From positions 1,121,001-1,185,000 of the forward strand of contig RCTD01000018.1 in assembly GCA_014898415.1 (NCBI GenBank): DNA of 64,000 nt, written 5' to 3'. Under the pieces are notes generated by a model that was not told the DNA's origin, searched no databases, and was given only the letters and a program-made list of their open reading frames with translations. This stretch comes from Stromatinia cepivora. Its lineage: Eukaryota > Ascomycota > Leotiomycetes > Helotiales > Sclerotiniaceae. The position numbers were made by a program, and so were the translations under genes. Of the stretch, positions 48,358-59,964 are shown in pieces. The stretch's first letter is position 1, and each line of letters begins with the position of its first letter.

Positions 48358-49515
48358 TTTAAAAGGTGCGATGTACTCGAACTGTTAAGCGAGAAAGGTA
48401 TCAAGAGATTAAGAGAATCGTGAGCGGTATGAAGCAAAGTTGAAGGCAATATTGAGGATTTGAAGAATGGTACTTATTGTTCAACGGAGAGGTTTTGGAG
48501 CTTCTTAAATCCTCAAATCGTTTTGACGGTCTCCTGAAATGGATGCCTATATAGCTATTTGACAACAAAAATGTCGCCCTTTTCAGCCCAGAAAAAGACC
48601 CCCTTATTCCATTGCGAGAGAGAAATTCCCTCGAAGCTGTCCGGGCATGATGGATGGCAGGTGGAATCCTCCGAGATCGCCAGAAATATTGACTCTTGCC
48701 CCATTCCGCCCTTCAAAATAGCGCGATTGGGGTGGCTGTGATGCTTTGAAAGAAGAAGAAATGTTCCAAAAAATGATCCCACCGGGCATGTATCACTCAG
48801 GAATATGACGGAGCAGATGAAAATCCTGTAATGGACCAGCTTTTTAGACGATGGACGGATTTGCTTAGAATCCATTCCTTTTTGGCTTGGTGATCGTGAG
48901 GAGAAAAAGCCTTAGGGTGCAGTCAGTCGGAATCATGCTAACAAAGCTGAAACGACTCCCTTTACATCGTGAGACTTTGTATACAAAGATATAAAAAGAT
49001 ACGGCTCTGTCATGAACGAGTTCGGCTTGAATCAAGACATATTTGCAAAAGCTATGCACCAAGACAGAAGATGAAAATGCGATGCATGCAACTTTAGCCA
49101 GTATGGATGCCATTGTATGACGGTTCACTGCGGACATCAAGCAATCTTTTATATAAAAGACATGGGCTCGCATGGAGAAATATAACAACAAAAGTCCCAA
49201 TTTTGTTTAAGTCTATGATATGAAATCTTATCTAAGGAAAGTTGTAAAATCTATAATGCCATCTAATGCCACATTTCCATAAATGTCATTAAATGAGAAA
49301 ATGCAGCCAACAAACTGGAGACCATAAACTCTCCGCGCAGAAAAGCTAGCACGAATCTGCCTCGAATCTCCCCAATGCGTTTTATCCAATGCCAGTACTC
49401 AATCCACAGATGCGCCTGACATGCAGTGCGCCAAAAAAAACGAAATTATCGAAGGACTTTGTCGACTAGACGGTACGTTAGAACGAGAAGGAAACCCCAA
49501 TAGTTATCGACATAC
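48358..49515. other. Spacer between the two zinc-ribbon-like genes
   Basis: No gene is supported. The frames at 48555-48875 (-) and 48865-49200 (-) lack domain content. Confidence 0.5.
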
Positions 49516-49704
49516 TCAGCCATAGTGGTGGGATCTGATTTCAACCCATTGCACGAAACAAGAATCACACCGCGCATACCCACACTCCGGGCAGCTTATA
49601 ATTTCCGTGGTCATCCCTGACGACCGGTAGTTGCCACTAGTATCACGGCACGAACAACAAGACCAAACCCAAACACCGTGTTTTGGAGCTGATTGAGCAG
49701 GCAT
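49516..49704 (-). CDS. Small zinc-ribbon-like Cys protein, member 2 of a pair
   Basis: A 62-aa frame on the same strand as member 1. It reads PKHGVWVWSCCSC, a Gly/Ser/Asn linker, then ISCPECGYARCDSCFVQW and VEIRSHH. The Cys spacing (C-x2-C, about 17 residues, C-x2-C-G-x2-R-C-x2-C, then W-V-E-[MI]-R) copies that of the 48019-48357 protein, while the rest has diverged. The N-terminus lacks the basic His/Ser-rich extension of member 1. An additional upstream exon may exist, but I could not place one with confidence. The paralogy supports that this short frame is real. The function is unknown. Confidence 0.55.
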   Translation of the reverse strand: MPAQSAPKHGVWVWSCCSCRDTSGNYRSSGMTTEIISCPECGYARCDSCFVQWVEIRSHHYG

Positions 49705-50475
49705 TTCGAAGACAAAGGTTCGGTTGATTCGAGAGAGAAGAGGAGAGGACGTAATAGTCTGGCAAGGTAGATGAGAGGCGATTGCTTTATCTTCGACTGC
49801 GAGAGTTTGGAAGGTTCTGGGGGTGGTGGTTGTATGAGATGCGAAGTTATCATATTGAAGAGCAAAACCCAGACAAAGAGGGAGAGTGAATATTTATGTA
49901 GAATGACACCTCGCCCGAAGACTTCACCGAAGCTCTCGGTGTGCTGGGCCATCGAAGTCATACTCAAAAATAGTAGGCTTAGCACTTTCAGACCCCAGCC
50001 GCTAAGTCACAGAGTATGAACACCTCTATGATCCGCGGTGAGCTAGAAAGAGATGAAATCCGTTCTACAAAATTACTCACACGCTTGTCAATCATCCGAT
50101 GAACCAATCCATGAGAATCTTGCTATGATAGGGGCGAGTCTAGCTGATGGCGTTGGAGGAGGGCTTCTCCATTCTCCGAAGCTCTCGGTGAGTCTCAGGT
50201 CCTCAGTGCACGGGTTACCTAGACACTTCGAAGGATGTGATGCTTCATTCACTATAAAAGACTCAGTAGAATAAGGCAGGAATAAGAAGTAGTGATTGGC
50301 GGCCACGTCCGAAAACGAGCTTTCATTTCCTGTTCATGGAACTAGGGCCCAGATAACTTTACATCCAAAAGGTCTGTGTATCAAGGCTGCAGCAGGGGTT
50401 GTGTACCTGCATTAGCTCATTCTCCATTTCAGCCCGCAGAGCCCCATAGGCATGACGCTCAAAAAGTGGGTCATC
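49705..50475. other. Intergenic spacer
   Basis: No gene is visible. The 15-mer ccgaagctctcggtg occurs twice, at 49926-49940 and 50175-50189, within about 250 bases. Confidence 0.5.
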
Positions 50476-51160
50476 TTAGCGCACATGAGCTCGCTGAATG
50501 CCTAGGGCGGACTTTTCCCTAGGCAGTCTAAATGCAAGCTCGGTGAATAGCAACGTACTGTTTGAAATGTTGAACATCGGGGGATAAGTCATTTTTCGAA
50601 AAGGCCAGAAACCAGGTAATGGGGAATTAAAGATATTGAGCTGAGCTAAGAATAACCACCGCCAAAGATGAAGACGGAGTTTTGACGTTGTATACATGTG
50701 AGGATATGATCATTCGCGTTCGGTATAATAATCCGTGCAGTAGAGTTATAGTCATCGCTGGACCATGGCTCTCTCGTATGGAATAACCGTTGCTGATATG
50801 CCAGGTCTTATTGCAGAGAAGCTGTCCACACAGAGCTTCCATCAGTCGCCATGTACACCCGGAAGTAAAGACCACTAATTCTTCGACCAATTTAATTGAG
50901 AATGTTGCACCGATCATGGCCTTATCGTGGCCCTGGGGTAATTTTTGATACGGATGACGCGTTACGAATGACGAACGCCGTACGAAGTGAAGCCAAGTTC
51001 CATAAATGAGAATGGGGACGAGGAACAAGACGATGGAGATGATGTGAAGATAGATATGGAAGCTTTGGGGGTCAGGTTTTCTCCAAACTTGGATTTTCTT
51101 GAAGAATAGGGTATTTATCCAACTCCAATAGACATGTAGGATATTTTGTTGAGATTCGAG
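50476..51160 (-). CDS. Unrecognised protein, 5' end not found
   Basis: Two joined minus-strand segments keep one frame: 51160-50696 and 50640-50476, with a 55-nt GT-AG intron between. They give 209 aa plus stop. The upstream end begins right after an AG at 51162-51161 and no in-frame ATG was found, so a first exon is probably missing from this model. The first part is partly hydrophobic (IYLHIISIVLFLVPILIYGTWLHFV), likely a transmembrane helix. It is followed by a conserved-looking hydrophilic stretch (RHPYQKLPQGHDKAMIG), ELVVFTSGCTWRLMEALCGQ and WHISNGYSIRESHG. The second exon ends RLPREKSALGIQRAHVR. I do not recognise the family. Frame length and clean splicing support a gene or a recent pseudogene; nothing gives its function. 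Confidence 0.4.
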
Positions 51161-51162
51161 CT

Positions 51163-53044
51163 ATTAGTGCGATTAAAAGCATAGATTTGATTCTTCGGCC
51201 ACGCCCCTATATGATTCCAGCCTCTCAAGCCAGAACGCTCCAAATAGACGTGCTATTATTGACGAAGCTTTTAGGGCACAATGAACTAATAGGAACGATG
51301 CCAAAAACATTCAGTAGCATAGCTTCGAAATACGTCAATAGATGGGTCTAACCTGGGGTGGAGTAGTGAAGACATGTATTTCCCTTGAGCGGGTCTTAAG
51401 ACAGTCTTGTTCAATTCGATGTGTGCTTTCAAGCCGCGAAGAGCTCCAATGGCAAAATCAAGGCCAGACCAGTTTGACCGAGCTACATTCTTATTGTTAT
51501 CAGATCACTGAAAGAAAGTAGACCCAGTATCGTCGGTAGGCACTGCAGGCAGTCAGTGAGGACCTAGATAAATTTCCGATCGAGTATGATGGGTACAAAC
51601 AATACTTTATATTTGATGGTACAAATCATAGGTAACTATAGAAGAGTACAGACTTCACAGTGAAATTTAGAAGATTCAAAATCTTCTTGTGCTAGAAACA
51701 AAATCGTAGTGGGTTCTCGAAGTAGTTGAAGAAAGTGGGGCAGCCCACTGTCTAATATATGCGATAAGATTTGGTCATGAAATCGATTTACGTACCTCAA
51801 CTGAGACACAAATTGCTAATGGTGTGTTTGAGAGGCGACAATTGACACATGAATCCTCTGATGAATTGCTTACCCCGTTTCTGTTCGAGGCATCTTCAGA
51901 TGTCAAGAGCACCAGATCTTCTCATGACCGTTATATAAGGATTGCAAATCGTTTGCGGCTCAACTCTACTACGCAGCCTCGTCAGCATAATATGTTGTGG
52001 TCCCCTCCTAGTGTGTATTATCCATGTTAAATGTGACTTTCGTCGTCGGGTAAGAGTCAGGGATTTGAACATAAAAAGGCGTGGAGGGAGGTCACGTCGG
52101 GATGATAACCAAGACCAACTTGCTCGCGCGTGTGAATTGCTGATAAAGTATGCCCAGACGAGCTAACAACACAAATGTAACGAGGAATATTCAATACTTG
52201 TGTACCTTTTACTTCGCCCAAGGCGTTTGATCCCATTTCAGTAAGATATTTGCCGCCAACATGAAGTGAGTGAAGTTAGTCTGATGCCTTCAGGCTCAAT
52301 TTGATCGCTTCAGTCGACGATGATTATTCTACCAAGGCACCTAGGATAGGATAAATGAGAGAGGCCGAGAGATGCTCAGTGTGATATGTTCCAGGCAACT
52401 TTGTGGAGATTGAAGCGACATCTACCTAAGACCCTTTTTTCCAGTCTTTGGGTACGACGACAAGATAAGCTCTATCGATAACCTTATAAGAGCAACGGAG
52501 AAGTTACCTTTGAAGGGTCAACTATAGGATTCAGTCGACTGAGAGAGTTCGTGTGCTCAGATATTAGATATATAATCCGCTGGCAAATGCGGTGACCAAT
52601 TAATGGCATAACACAATTGCTATTATTCACGTGTTGTCGGGTCCAAATTAAGCTTAGTGAAAATTAAGGTTATTGGCTCACAAGTAAGCCACTAATACAT
52701 AGTGGATCAATCTAATGTCAATCCGTTCAAGAGCGCCACTTGCAATCTCTCAATGTTGGAAACAGAATCTTGGAAACCTCAATTATCAATTCTCACTCCT
52801 CAACCCTCAATCTCGATATCAATTCTGTAATTTGAGATTCATAAACACATTACATGAAACAAAACTATCTCCACTTTTCAGTACTCTGTACCTTACCATG
52901 AAAGAGATGTTTGCTTATTCAATATCAATAAGAATTACGATACCTTCGCTAATATACATACTCAAATACTTGTTGTAATGAATCGTTATTGCAGGTTCGG
53001 ACGTTGCTCTTCCTATTGGCACTCATGCCAACGACTGTTTAGTC
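51163..53044. other. Gene-poor stretch with one orphan open frame
   Basis: A stop-to-stop + frame of roughly 105 codons ends at 52030. It includes the stretch RRQLTHESSDELLTPFLFEA and could be an exon, but no splice partners or family were found. The rest shows nothing supportable. The region just before 53045 is the palmitoyltransferase promoter. Confidence 0.4.
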
Positions 53045-54960
53045 ATGTTGCACAGCGATGTCGAACGCAATAAGCGTGCCGCGAACATATGGACTGCGCG
53101 GTTCATGCCTCTCGCACTTGCGGGCGTGGTTGGGTATTCAACATATGTTGTAGTCGCCATTCTTTGTGGTGAGGAGCAGAAAAATGCGATCTAAACTCAT
53201 ATCACAGCCTGCTAACATGTCGCTGTTCAGTGAATTACCTTTTGGTCGAACAGAAAAATACGAGAGCCGCAGTGCCTATTCTTATTATATATTTTTTGTT
53301 GTTCATCCTCATGAGCTCGTCTTTTTTCCGAGTTGTGTATATGACGACCTTCGATCCTCCCTACGCGCCACTGGGAGTTGGAGCTGCAAGAATTCAGCCT
53401 CCAAAGAAACGAAAAGATGACGATATTGGCGGAGAAGAATACACTTCAGGGAATCTGGATGCATCTAAAGATGACCCGGATTCTCCTGGTCTCGAATTAT
53501 TTTACACAAAAAATGTCTTTTGCGCGGAAAGAGATGGAAAACCTAGATGGTGTTCTGAGTGTTGCATATGGAAATTGGATCGCCAGCATCACTGTAGTGT
53601 TGTAGGAAGATGTATATACAAAATGGATCATTACTGCCCATGGTATGTTCACTGTCGTTTTTCGCACCCTTGTGGCTAACAAAGTTTAGGGTAGGAGGTC
53701 CTATTGGCGAGAATAATTTCAAGTTTTTTATCCAATTTGTTGGATACACTGCGTTGTTCTGTATAAATACCCTTGTAGTGATGGCAATATACATTAATCA
53801 GCAGCGTGGCACCCAGGTATGACTGATTTCCATACATTTTTTGCCAATATTGTCAGAGGATCCTTAATAGGATTGACGATTATTTCATAATATTCTGTCA
53901 GCGGAGATGGGGATCAAAAATAGGATGTTGCTAACATAGACCAATCTTGTTATCAGGGCGAATCTGTCAACCATCAGTTCATTGCCGTTCTTGCATTGTA
54001 AGCCAGTAGTCATCTTGACACAATTGTTACTGACTATAAGTATCCAGAGCTGCCTTTTTTGGCTTATTCACTGGGACGATGTTCCTTACATCCGTAAAAC
54101 TGGCTGTCAACAACTTGACACAAGTCGAAGACATCAGTAGGTTTGGAAAGATCCATAGACTAGCAATACTGAAGCCCTCGCCTCAAAGATTGGCTGAAAT
54201 CAGTGTGACGGCCGCCACGACACAAACATATTCTGAGATCACGTATCCTTTGGATATTCCACCTCCCTTGGACGGCACTCAGACAAATCGGCCGTACGTG
54301 AAAACTATTAGGCACGACCGATTATCCGAACCTATTCCACTCCAGGACGCAAGACGAATGGCCGGCCTTACAGGCATCCCTATCAATGCAGCAATAGACC
54401 CAGCGCATGAGAACTTCCACGTCAGAGATTCGCGATCAGAATCAATGGACGTCATTGTTGATAACTCGTCAGGCACTATCCCACCATCGCAAAATATCGA
54501 AAGATCGACGATTGGTGAGCTCCAACCACAGATAGAAAATTCTAAACGACTGAGTAGAGACCAAAAAGCTGTGCGCACCTTTGCGATACTTGAAATGTCT
54601 CTCGGGGATAATCCTTGGGATCTTGGATCTGCTCTATTAAATTGGAAGTCAGTCATGGGAGAACATTTTATTGACTGGTTTCTTCCCATGAAGAGAAGTC
54701 CTTGTTGTAACCACGAAAACACAGAAAGTCAATTCTCGATTGGTCCGTCTGTGGATCGCCTTCGAGCGTCAGTTTGTTTCATTCCACCTAACGAAGTACG
54801 TCCTGGAAGACGTCGACGACGAGGTGGGCTGAACCAACTCGAGGAAGGCCAAGCCAACCAGTCTGGGCGACCTTATAGCCCGAAATATGAAGACATTGGA
54901 CGAAACACGGATGAAACAGAACTACGAGATCTCCGCACTGGCAATCCTCGGCATAAATAG
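53045..54960 (+). CDS. pfa5: DHHC-family protein S-palmitoyltransferase, Pfa5 type
   Basis: Exons are 53045-53168, 53231-53642, 53690-53816, 53957-53997 and 54048-54960, giving 538 aa. It transfers palmitate to Cys residues of substrate proteins at Golgi, vacuole or plasma membranes. Two N-terminal hydrophobic helices ([19 protein letters not shown] and [14 protein letters not shown]) precede the Cys-rich domain: [20 protein letters not shown], then [16 protein letters not shown]. The catalytic motif is DHYC rather than DHHC, as in the Akr1/Akr2/Pfa5 branch, and the following [13 protein letters not shown] resembles fungal Pfa5 proteins. Two more helices follow ([30 protein letters not shown]). 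A long cytosolic tail holds [17 protein letters not shown]. The start ATG at 53045 gives [16 protein letters not shown]; an earlier exon cannot be excluded. The exon sums divide by three, which supports the model. Confidence 0.86.
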
Positions 54961-57900
54961 CCTAGATTCATATCCACTTGATAAACTTAATGTAAGTGTT
55001 GTGGCATGAAGCGGAGATATGTTTTGAAACCAGCACTTGCATCATATGGAATCGGCGTCAGATGGATTACCAGTATATAGAATCACTACCTACATGTAAT
55101 CATTAATGTAATTTAAGGTTGAAAGGTATTCTAATACACAATGATATCTTCAAGTTCGTCGAGTCTCGAGAGTACTTAACCCGTGGCAATATCCCCAGTT
55201 CATTTTCTTCACCATTTAGAATCCTGCGCATCGCGATCAAAGCTGTTCAATGATTGCCAACTCTAGCGGATTCCCATTGTTGTCGGGATCGCTCTCGTTG
55301 ATCCTCAAATTATGCGAAGGTATTACAGTATCCAAAAGTTTTTTTGGCCTACACCAATTTGTTAGTATACTAACAGCTGGGTATGAATCAAGAAGCTCGC
55401 CTCTTGCATCCGTCATAGACCCTAACATTGATATTAATCTATGACTAACATTTTCCCATTTTTGAGAGACTGGATTTCATACATTGAGAATGTGTTTCAC
55501 GTAATTCAGCTGGTCCATGTCCCATCTTGTCTAACAACCGAGCACCTCAATTGAATGTTGCAGAATCGGTACAGGGAGTCTCGGGAGGGCTGACTCTATC
55601 AACGCAAATTCCTGCTCCATGCCAATGTGCCTTCGACCCGACAGTTTCCGACGGATTTCCAGCGGATGATTTGCTCCAGGGCACCGGCACGGCGGCCTAA
55701 ATATCAGAGCTGCCAAAGCTTGCAACGAGAGGACACCATGCGTAGTTCCCCAAGCGCTCTCAGTAAGGCAGTTTTTGGATACTAAAAATGGCACGAAGTT
55801 CATCAACCTTGAGGCTGAATCGAAATCAAAAAGTGGTACAAGGTTCAACCGCCAGACCTTCCAGCAACTTTTAGCTGGACTTGCAATTGGCAAAGTTGAG
55901 AAATCGTCGAGTTCAATTACCAGCCAGGCAAGCAACTTGTCAGGAGTAAAATCCATTTCATCCATCATCAAAAAACAGATGTCCTGATCTAAAAGGCTGA
56001 AGATTACGCCTGATGGTATGGATCGACTATAATCCAGCTATAGCTATCACAGCTCGCTTCCAGACGTGGATCTCCATGCTGATGTGGCGGCAGTGAACAC
56101 AACGACCCTCGAGTACGACACTTTCAATTACATCAAAAACTGGAGATCTTGGGAATATGCAGAATAAAGGAAGAAATGATTCCTAACGCCTCTAAACAAA
56201 TCCTTCCACGCCAACCAATCTATAGGGCCCCCATAATCAGCTCCAATGGAAAGCCCAGTGTCGGTAAAGAATGAAAATAAGCAACACGTCTAAAAAAAGC
56301 TCCTATGCCTGAAAAAACAACACATCTCAAAGGAAACTCCATCCGCAGTCGTTGCATCACTCTGGAAAGCCGCTTCCCTCCCCCACAGCTCTGCATCACA
56401 TCATTCCCATCAATTAATCATTTCCGATCCAGATTCCTTGGACTAGCATATTCGATGACATGATGTTATCTAATTCCATCCTTGTTATGAAGGAATAGAA
56501 CAAGAGGTACAATAGGGGTGCGCGCAATCGGGGCAGTACCAACCCCACATATTGGAATCGATTTCCCGCGGATATGGGCATTGGCAGCATATCCACCATC
56601 CGTCCATGCTGGGGTTATTTGTTGCTGTATATGCAGACATTATGAATCTGGACCATCAGTATGTATTTCAGTGATAGGAGTGGCCTCAAGAGTCGAATAC
56701 CTCAAGTCTTGATTATTTCCTTGTCGGCAAGTTTCACTCTTCTTGATGAGACAGTGAACAAAATTTTTGGCTGGGAAAAGTTGATGTATCGAGAGATCGG
56801 CTGCGCCTTAATTTTGTCTTCTAATGTTTGAGGGGTAGTGATCTGGATCAAAGCATTTCGAGGAACCAACGCGATTAAGTACTTCGAAGAATCGCTGCTC
56901 CAGAGACCAAGTAGAGGATATTTACCTTTCCGACGCCCCCATCGTTGATGTTCCAACATCTCATCTACGCCCCGGGCATGGCCGCCCCTCGAATAATTCG
57001 TCATTTTTAGCGACTAGCCCCAGTGATTTTCCCAGATCATTGCTAGGAGGTGGCACAGCTACTGTCAATGTAGAGTCTTCCCCGTGGTATGTTGCAATGA
57101 TGCATTGGAAGTTTGCAGGTTCGCCGTTAAGGAACTTCTGTCCGGGCAACATCACTCCTTCTAGATTCCTTTGGGAGCCAATCTACCGGAATCAGGTATA
57201 TCCTACCGGCTCGTGTGGCACCGAATATCTCCTGGTGTACCACTTGGATGAAACAAGACCATTTTCGAGGTTACTTAGAAGCTCGTCAAACGATTAAGCG
57301 GTGAATAACGAGCATCCGCAATATCCCAAAAAGTTTAGGAAAGCTCTAGTGTGTAGGATCCAGGTCGAAAGAAAGGTTTAGTAAATACCAAAGTCTATTC
57401 ATTACGTGGATTCATTTGAAGTGGCCTACCCCTGAGTTCATAAGACCTGGGAATTTTTAAGAGCGCTTCAATGATCGGTCATTAATACGAGCTTTACCAA
57501 GGTAGCTGTTCAACTAGCGTACCTTGTATAGTCAATCTTATCCATCCTAAAACCATGGTCAACGAGAAATGCTTGAAGGATTGCAAAAATCACTGCAGCC
57601 GTTTTTGGGAGAGATTACGTATCTATTTCTTGGAGTATTCTCTACTCTCTCAATCCTGCAGGCAAGTTTTGGATTCTTTGGTGTAACTTTGTGACCAGAA
57701 AGAATGATGAGGCTGGCGAAGAGCCAGGAGTTGGATCTCAGCAGGAAATGCGCTTTTTCTGAGGCTTGAAGCTTTCAGTTATGGCGCTGGAACCTATCAT
57801 GTGTTTATTGTTGTCTGACACCATGTCAGTACATTAGTATATGACAAAACAGCCTTGTTCTGACTGCATCATCAGACCGTATTAGGTAGCATTGCTTTAT

Positions 57901-58618
57901 TTTGCCATATCATCCTCCAGAAGCCGCCCTGAAGCTGCAAGTATTTTGAGAGATGAGTTACATGAGTTATGCAACTACCGCTAATTATACTTAACATAAG
58001 CATGGCAACCACAAGTAGCATTCAGGGTTATCTGCTTTCGAATAATTTTAATTCACGTCACAGCAGCCAGATCGATGCCAGAACCAAGATCGCAGACATA
58101 GTAGGTCGCAGGAAACTCAAAATTAACTGATCTCGGTGTTACAAGGATTGTGAAATCACTCATGCCAATAAGTTTGATAGTCATCAGATTGTCTTCGAAG
58201 ATTCTCGATTGAAGACCTGAATGGAATTTTCAGTTGATTCATCTTTGGCCCAGCTCCTCCAAGACTTCTTCTTCCTATGTCTCAATACAAAAAGAGCCTC
58301 GTTCTGCAAGGAATTTGATAGCGCGTCCACAAAAACTACTACATCACCATCCCAAAACGCTCACGTGCATTGCGAGACCGTTTGTGCGGCCATCATTACA
58401 ATCAGTTTAGTCCTCATAGGGAGACTTTATTTTCCAAACCTATCATAGCCCCAAGATTTGGTTTTTGTTCTTTATCATACAGGCGATCAAGGGTGCTGAG
58501 ATCAGATTTCGTCTGCCGGCTACATTTTCTTCTCGTCCTTAGCTCTTTTCCATGATAATGGTCCCTTCAAAGAATCTCATCAACATTGAAATGCTAACAA
58601 GTAATATCCTGATCGATC
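54961..58618. other. 3.6-kb stretch of orphan open frames
   Basis: I cannot model a gene here. Several + strand stop-to-stop frames without good starts occur: 55216-55444, 55483-55702, about 55665-55987, and the longest, about 56839-57297 (152 codons, including WYVAMMHWKFAGSPLRN and NITPSRFLWEPIYRNQ). The opposite strand has a 146-codon frame at 55531-55971 and a 100-codon frame at 56702-57004. No domain is recognised in any. The stretch could contain a multi-exon lineage-specific gene, a decayed gene, or chance frames. Confidence 0.4.
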
Positions 58619-59241
58619 TTACATCTTGTTTCCATTCAGCTCCCCTTCCAATCTCTCAAGCGCGTCTTCGATAAGTCCGATTTGTCCTCTCAAGGTACCT
58701 TCCAACTCATCCTGCATGCCATTGATCAGCGCAACGCCGTTGACTCAACTCAAGCACAAAATTCTGGGAAGAATGCATGAAGGTCCCAATTTAGCTAATC
58801 TTTCCATAGGCCCATGAACTTCTGATCTCTTGGAAGTTAGTCATTTCCTAATCGCAAAAAACGTTTAGAACCGGCTGTCAAAACGAGATTGAGAATATGA
58901 ACATGGACTTATGTGGCCGAGTCAAGTTGCAAGCTTGACTGTTTATCAACGGATGCTAAGCTGATAATTAACCTGAATCTTCTGCCAACAACGGGCAGTC
59001 CTCTATACCGGGTGATGGGTATCCTCCAGTTCTTCCTCTTGGCATTGACCTCGGGTAACCTCCCGAATGCAGTTGTTCTTATCAATAAGAAAGAAAGAGA
59101 TTTATAACATACCATTCTTGCTTCATGATCCTCAGAAAGTTCAACCATATGCGACCTCAATGTGTACGTGCTCCCCAAAACACCAATCAAGGTAGTGAGG
59201 TTTAGAGCAAAAAGAGCCGCAGGATTTCGTAGAAACGACAT
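58619..59241 (-). CDS. Small membrane/coiled-coil protein; frame interrupted by one TGA
   Basis: Exon 1 (59241-59113) encodes MSFLRNPAALFALNLTTLI, then GVLGSTYTLRSHMVELSED and HEARM, a hydrophobic N-terminal helix followed by a heptad-like start. After a GTATGT intron, the next segment begins at 58828 (RSEVHGPMERLAKLG...). It runs in one frame to a TAA at 58619, ending LEGTLRGQIGLIEDALERL and EGELNGNKM, a clear coiled coil. That 70-codon frame holds a single internal TGA at 58747-58745. Possible explanations are an extra intron I could not place (no GT fits), stop-codon readthrough, a sequence error, or loss of function. An N-terminal hydrophobic helix followed by a coil is common among small mitochondrial inner-membrane proteins of ascomycetes, but no family is recognised. 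A longer N-terminus from 59310 is open but less likely. Confidence 0.45.
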
Positions 59242-59964
59242 AATTATCTTTAGATTATTGATCAATCGATATGCGGTCGATATGCGGCTCAGCCGAGTCG
59301 AATTAAACAAGTAAAATTAAAGAGATTGCTGTAACTACAAAATAAATAAGTAAATAAATATGAGCTCACAGTGAGGTGGTGTACAGTATAATAAATTGTT
59401 GACCTCTACGAAGTACCAAGCTATGACAAGGTTTTTCGCTCAAAGCGCGATACATAGCGCAATCTATCGTGTCTCCCATTACAAAAAAAAAAGCAAACTC
59501 CAACGCGTCCTCATCCGTCGGGATTGCATTTGTGCTCTCTATTGACCTCATTATGAGCACAAGATATTCAAGACCAGCCTTTCCTTTATAAATCCATTTG
59601 CTTGGCAATCACAGTCAATTTATTCAACAAGCGATTGAGCTGGATTGCTCTACTTCGTACCCAAGGTAGGTCTCGAAATCATTTCACCATACTGGCGACG
59701 GCGAAGCTATATCTTGATGTTGGAACATACCTGGAATATCGCCCTCAAAAGTCGAGCAGTTTCTTGGCGAAAGCTACTCTATTCTTCAGGTTCGAACTGA
59801 TTATTCAGAATACGGTGTGCAATTGCTCTATGACATCGAAACTAATTATTCGGATGGTTTAGAGCTTTACTTCAAAAATTCCGATCGTCACAACTACAAA
59901 TTATGGCCACGGAATAGCAAACTACGACGTAAGAATACTTTTATCGGGAAGGAAACCTGGAGCC
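59242..59964. other. Divergent promoter region of the small coiled-coil gene and RAD30
   Basis: This is the shared 5' region of a minus-strand and a plus-strand gene. It has an A/T-rich core around 59335-59360. No gene is supported. Confidence 0.55.

Noticed and set aside
55483..55987. A haem-haloperoxidase-like gene suggested by a GPCPILSNN stretch
   Set aside because: The similarity is limited to a few residues, and the essential downstream peroxidase motifs were not found.
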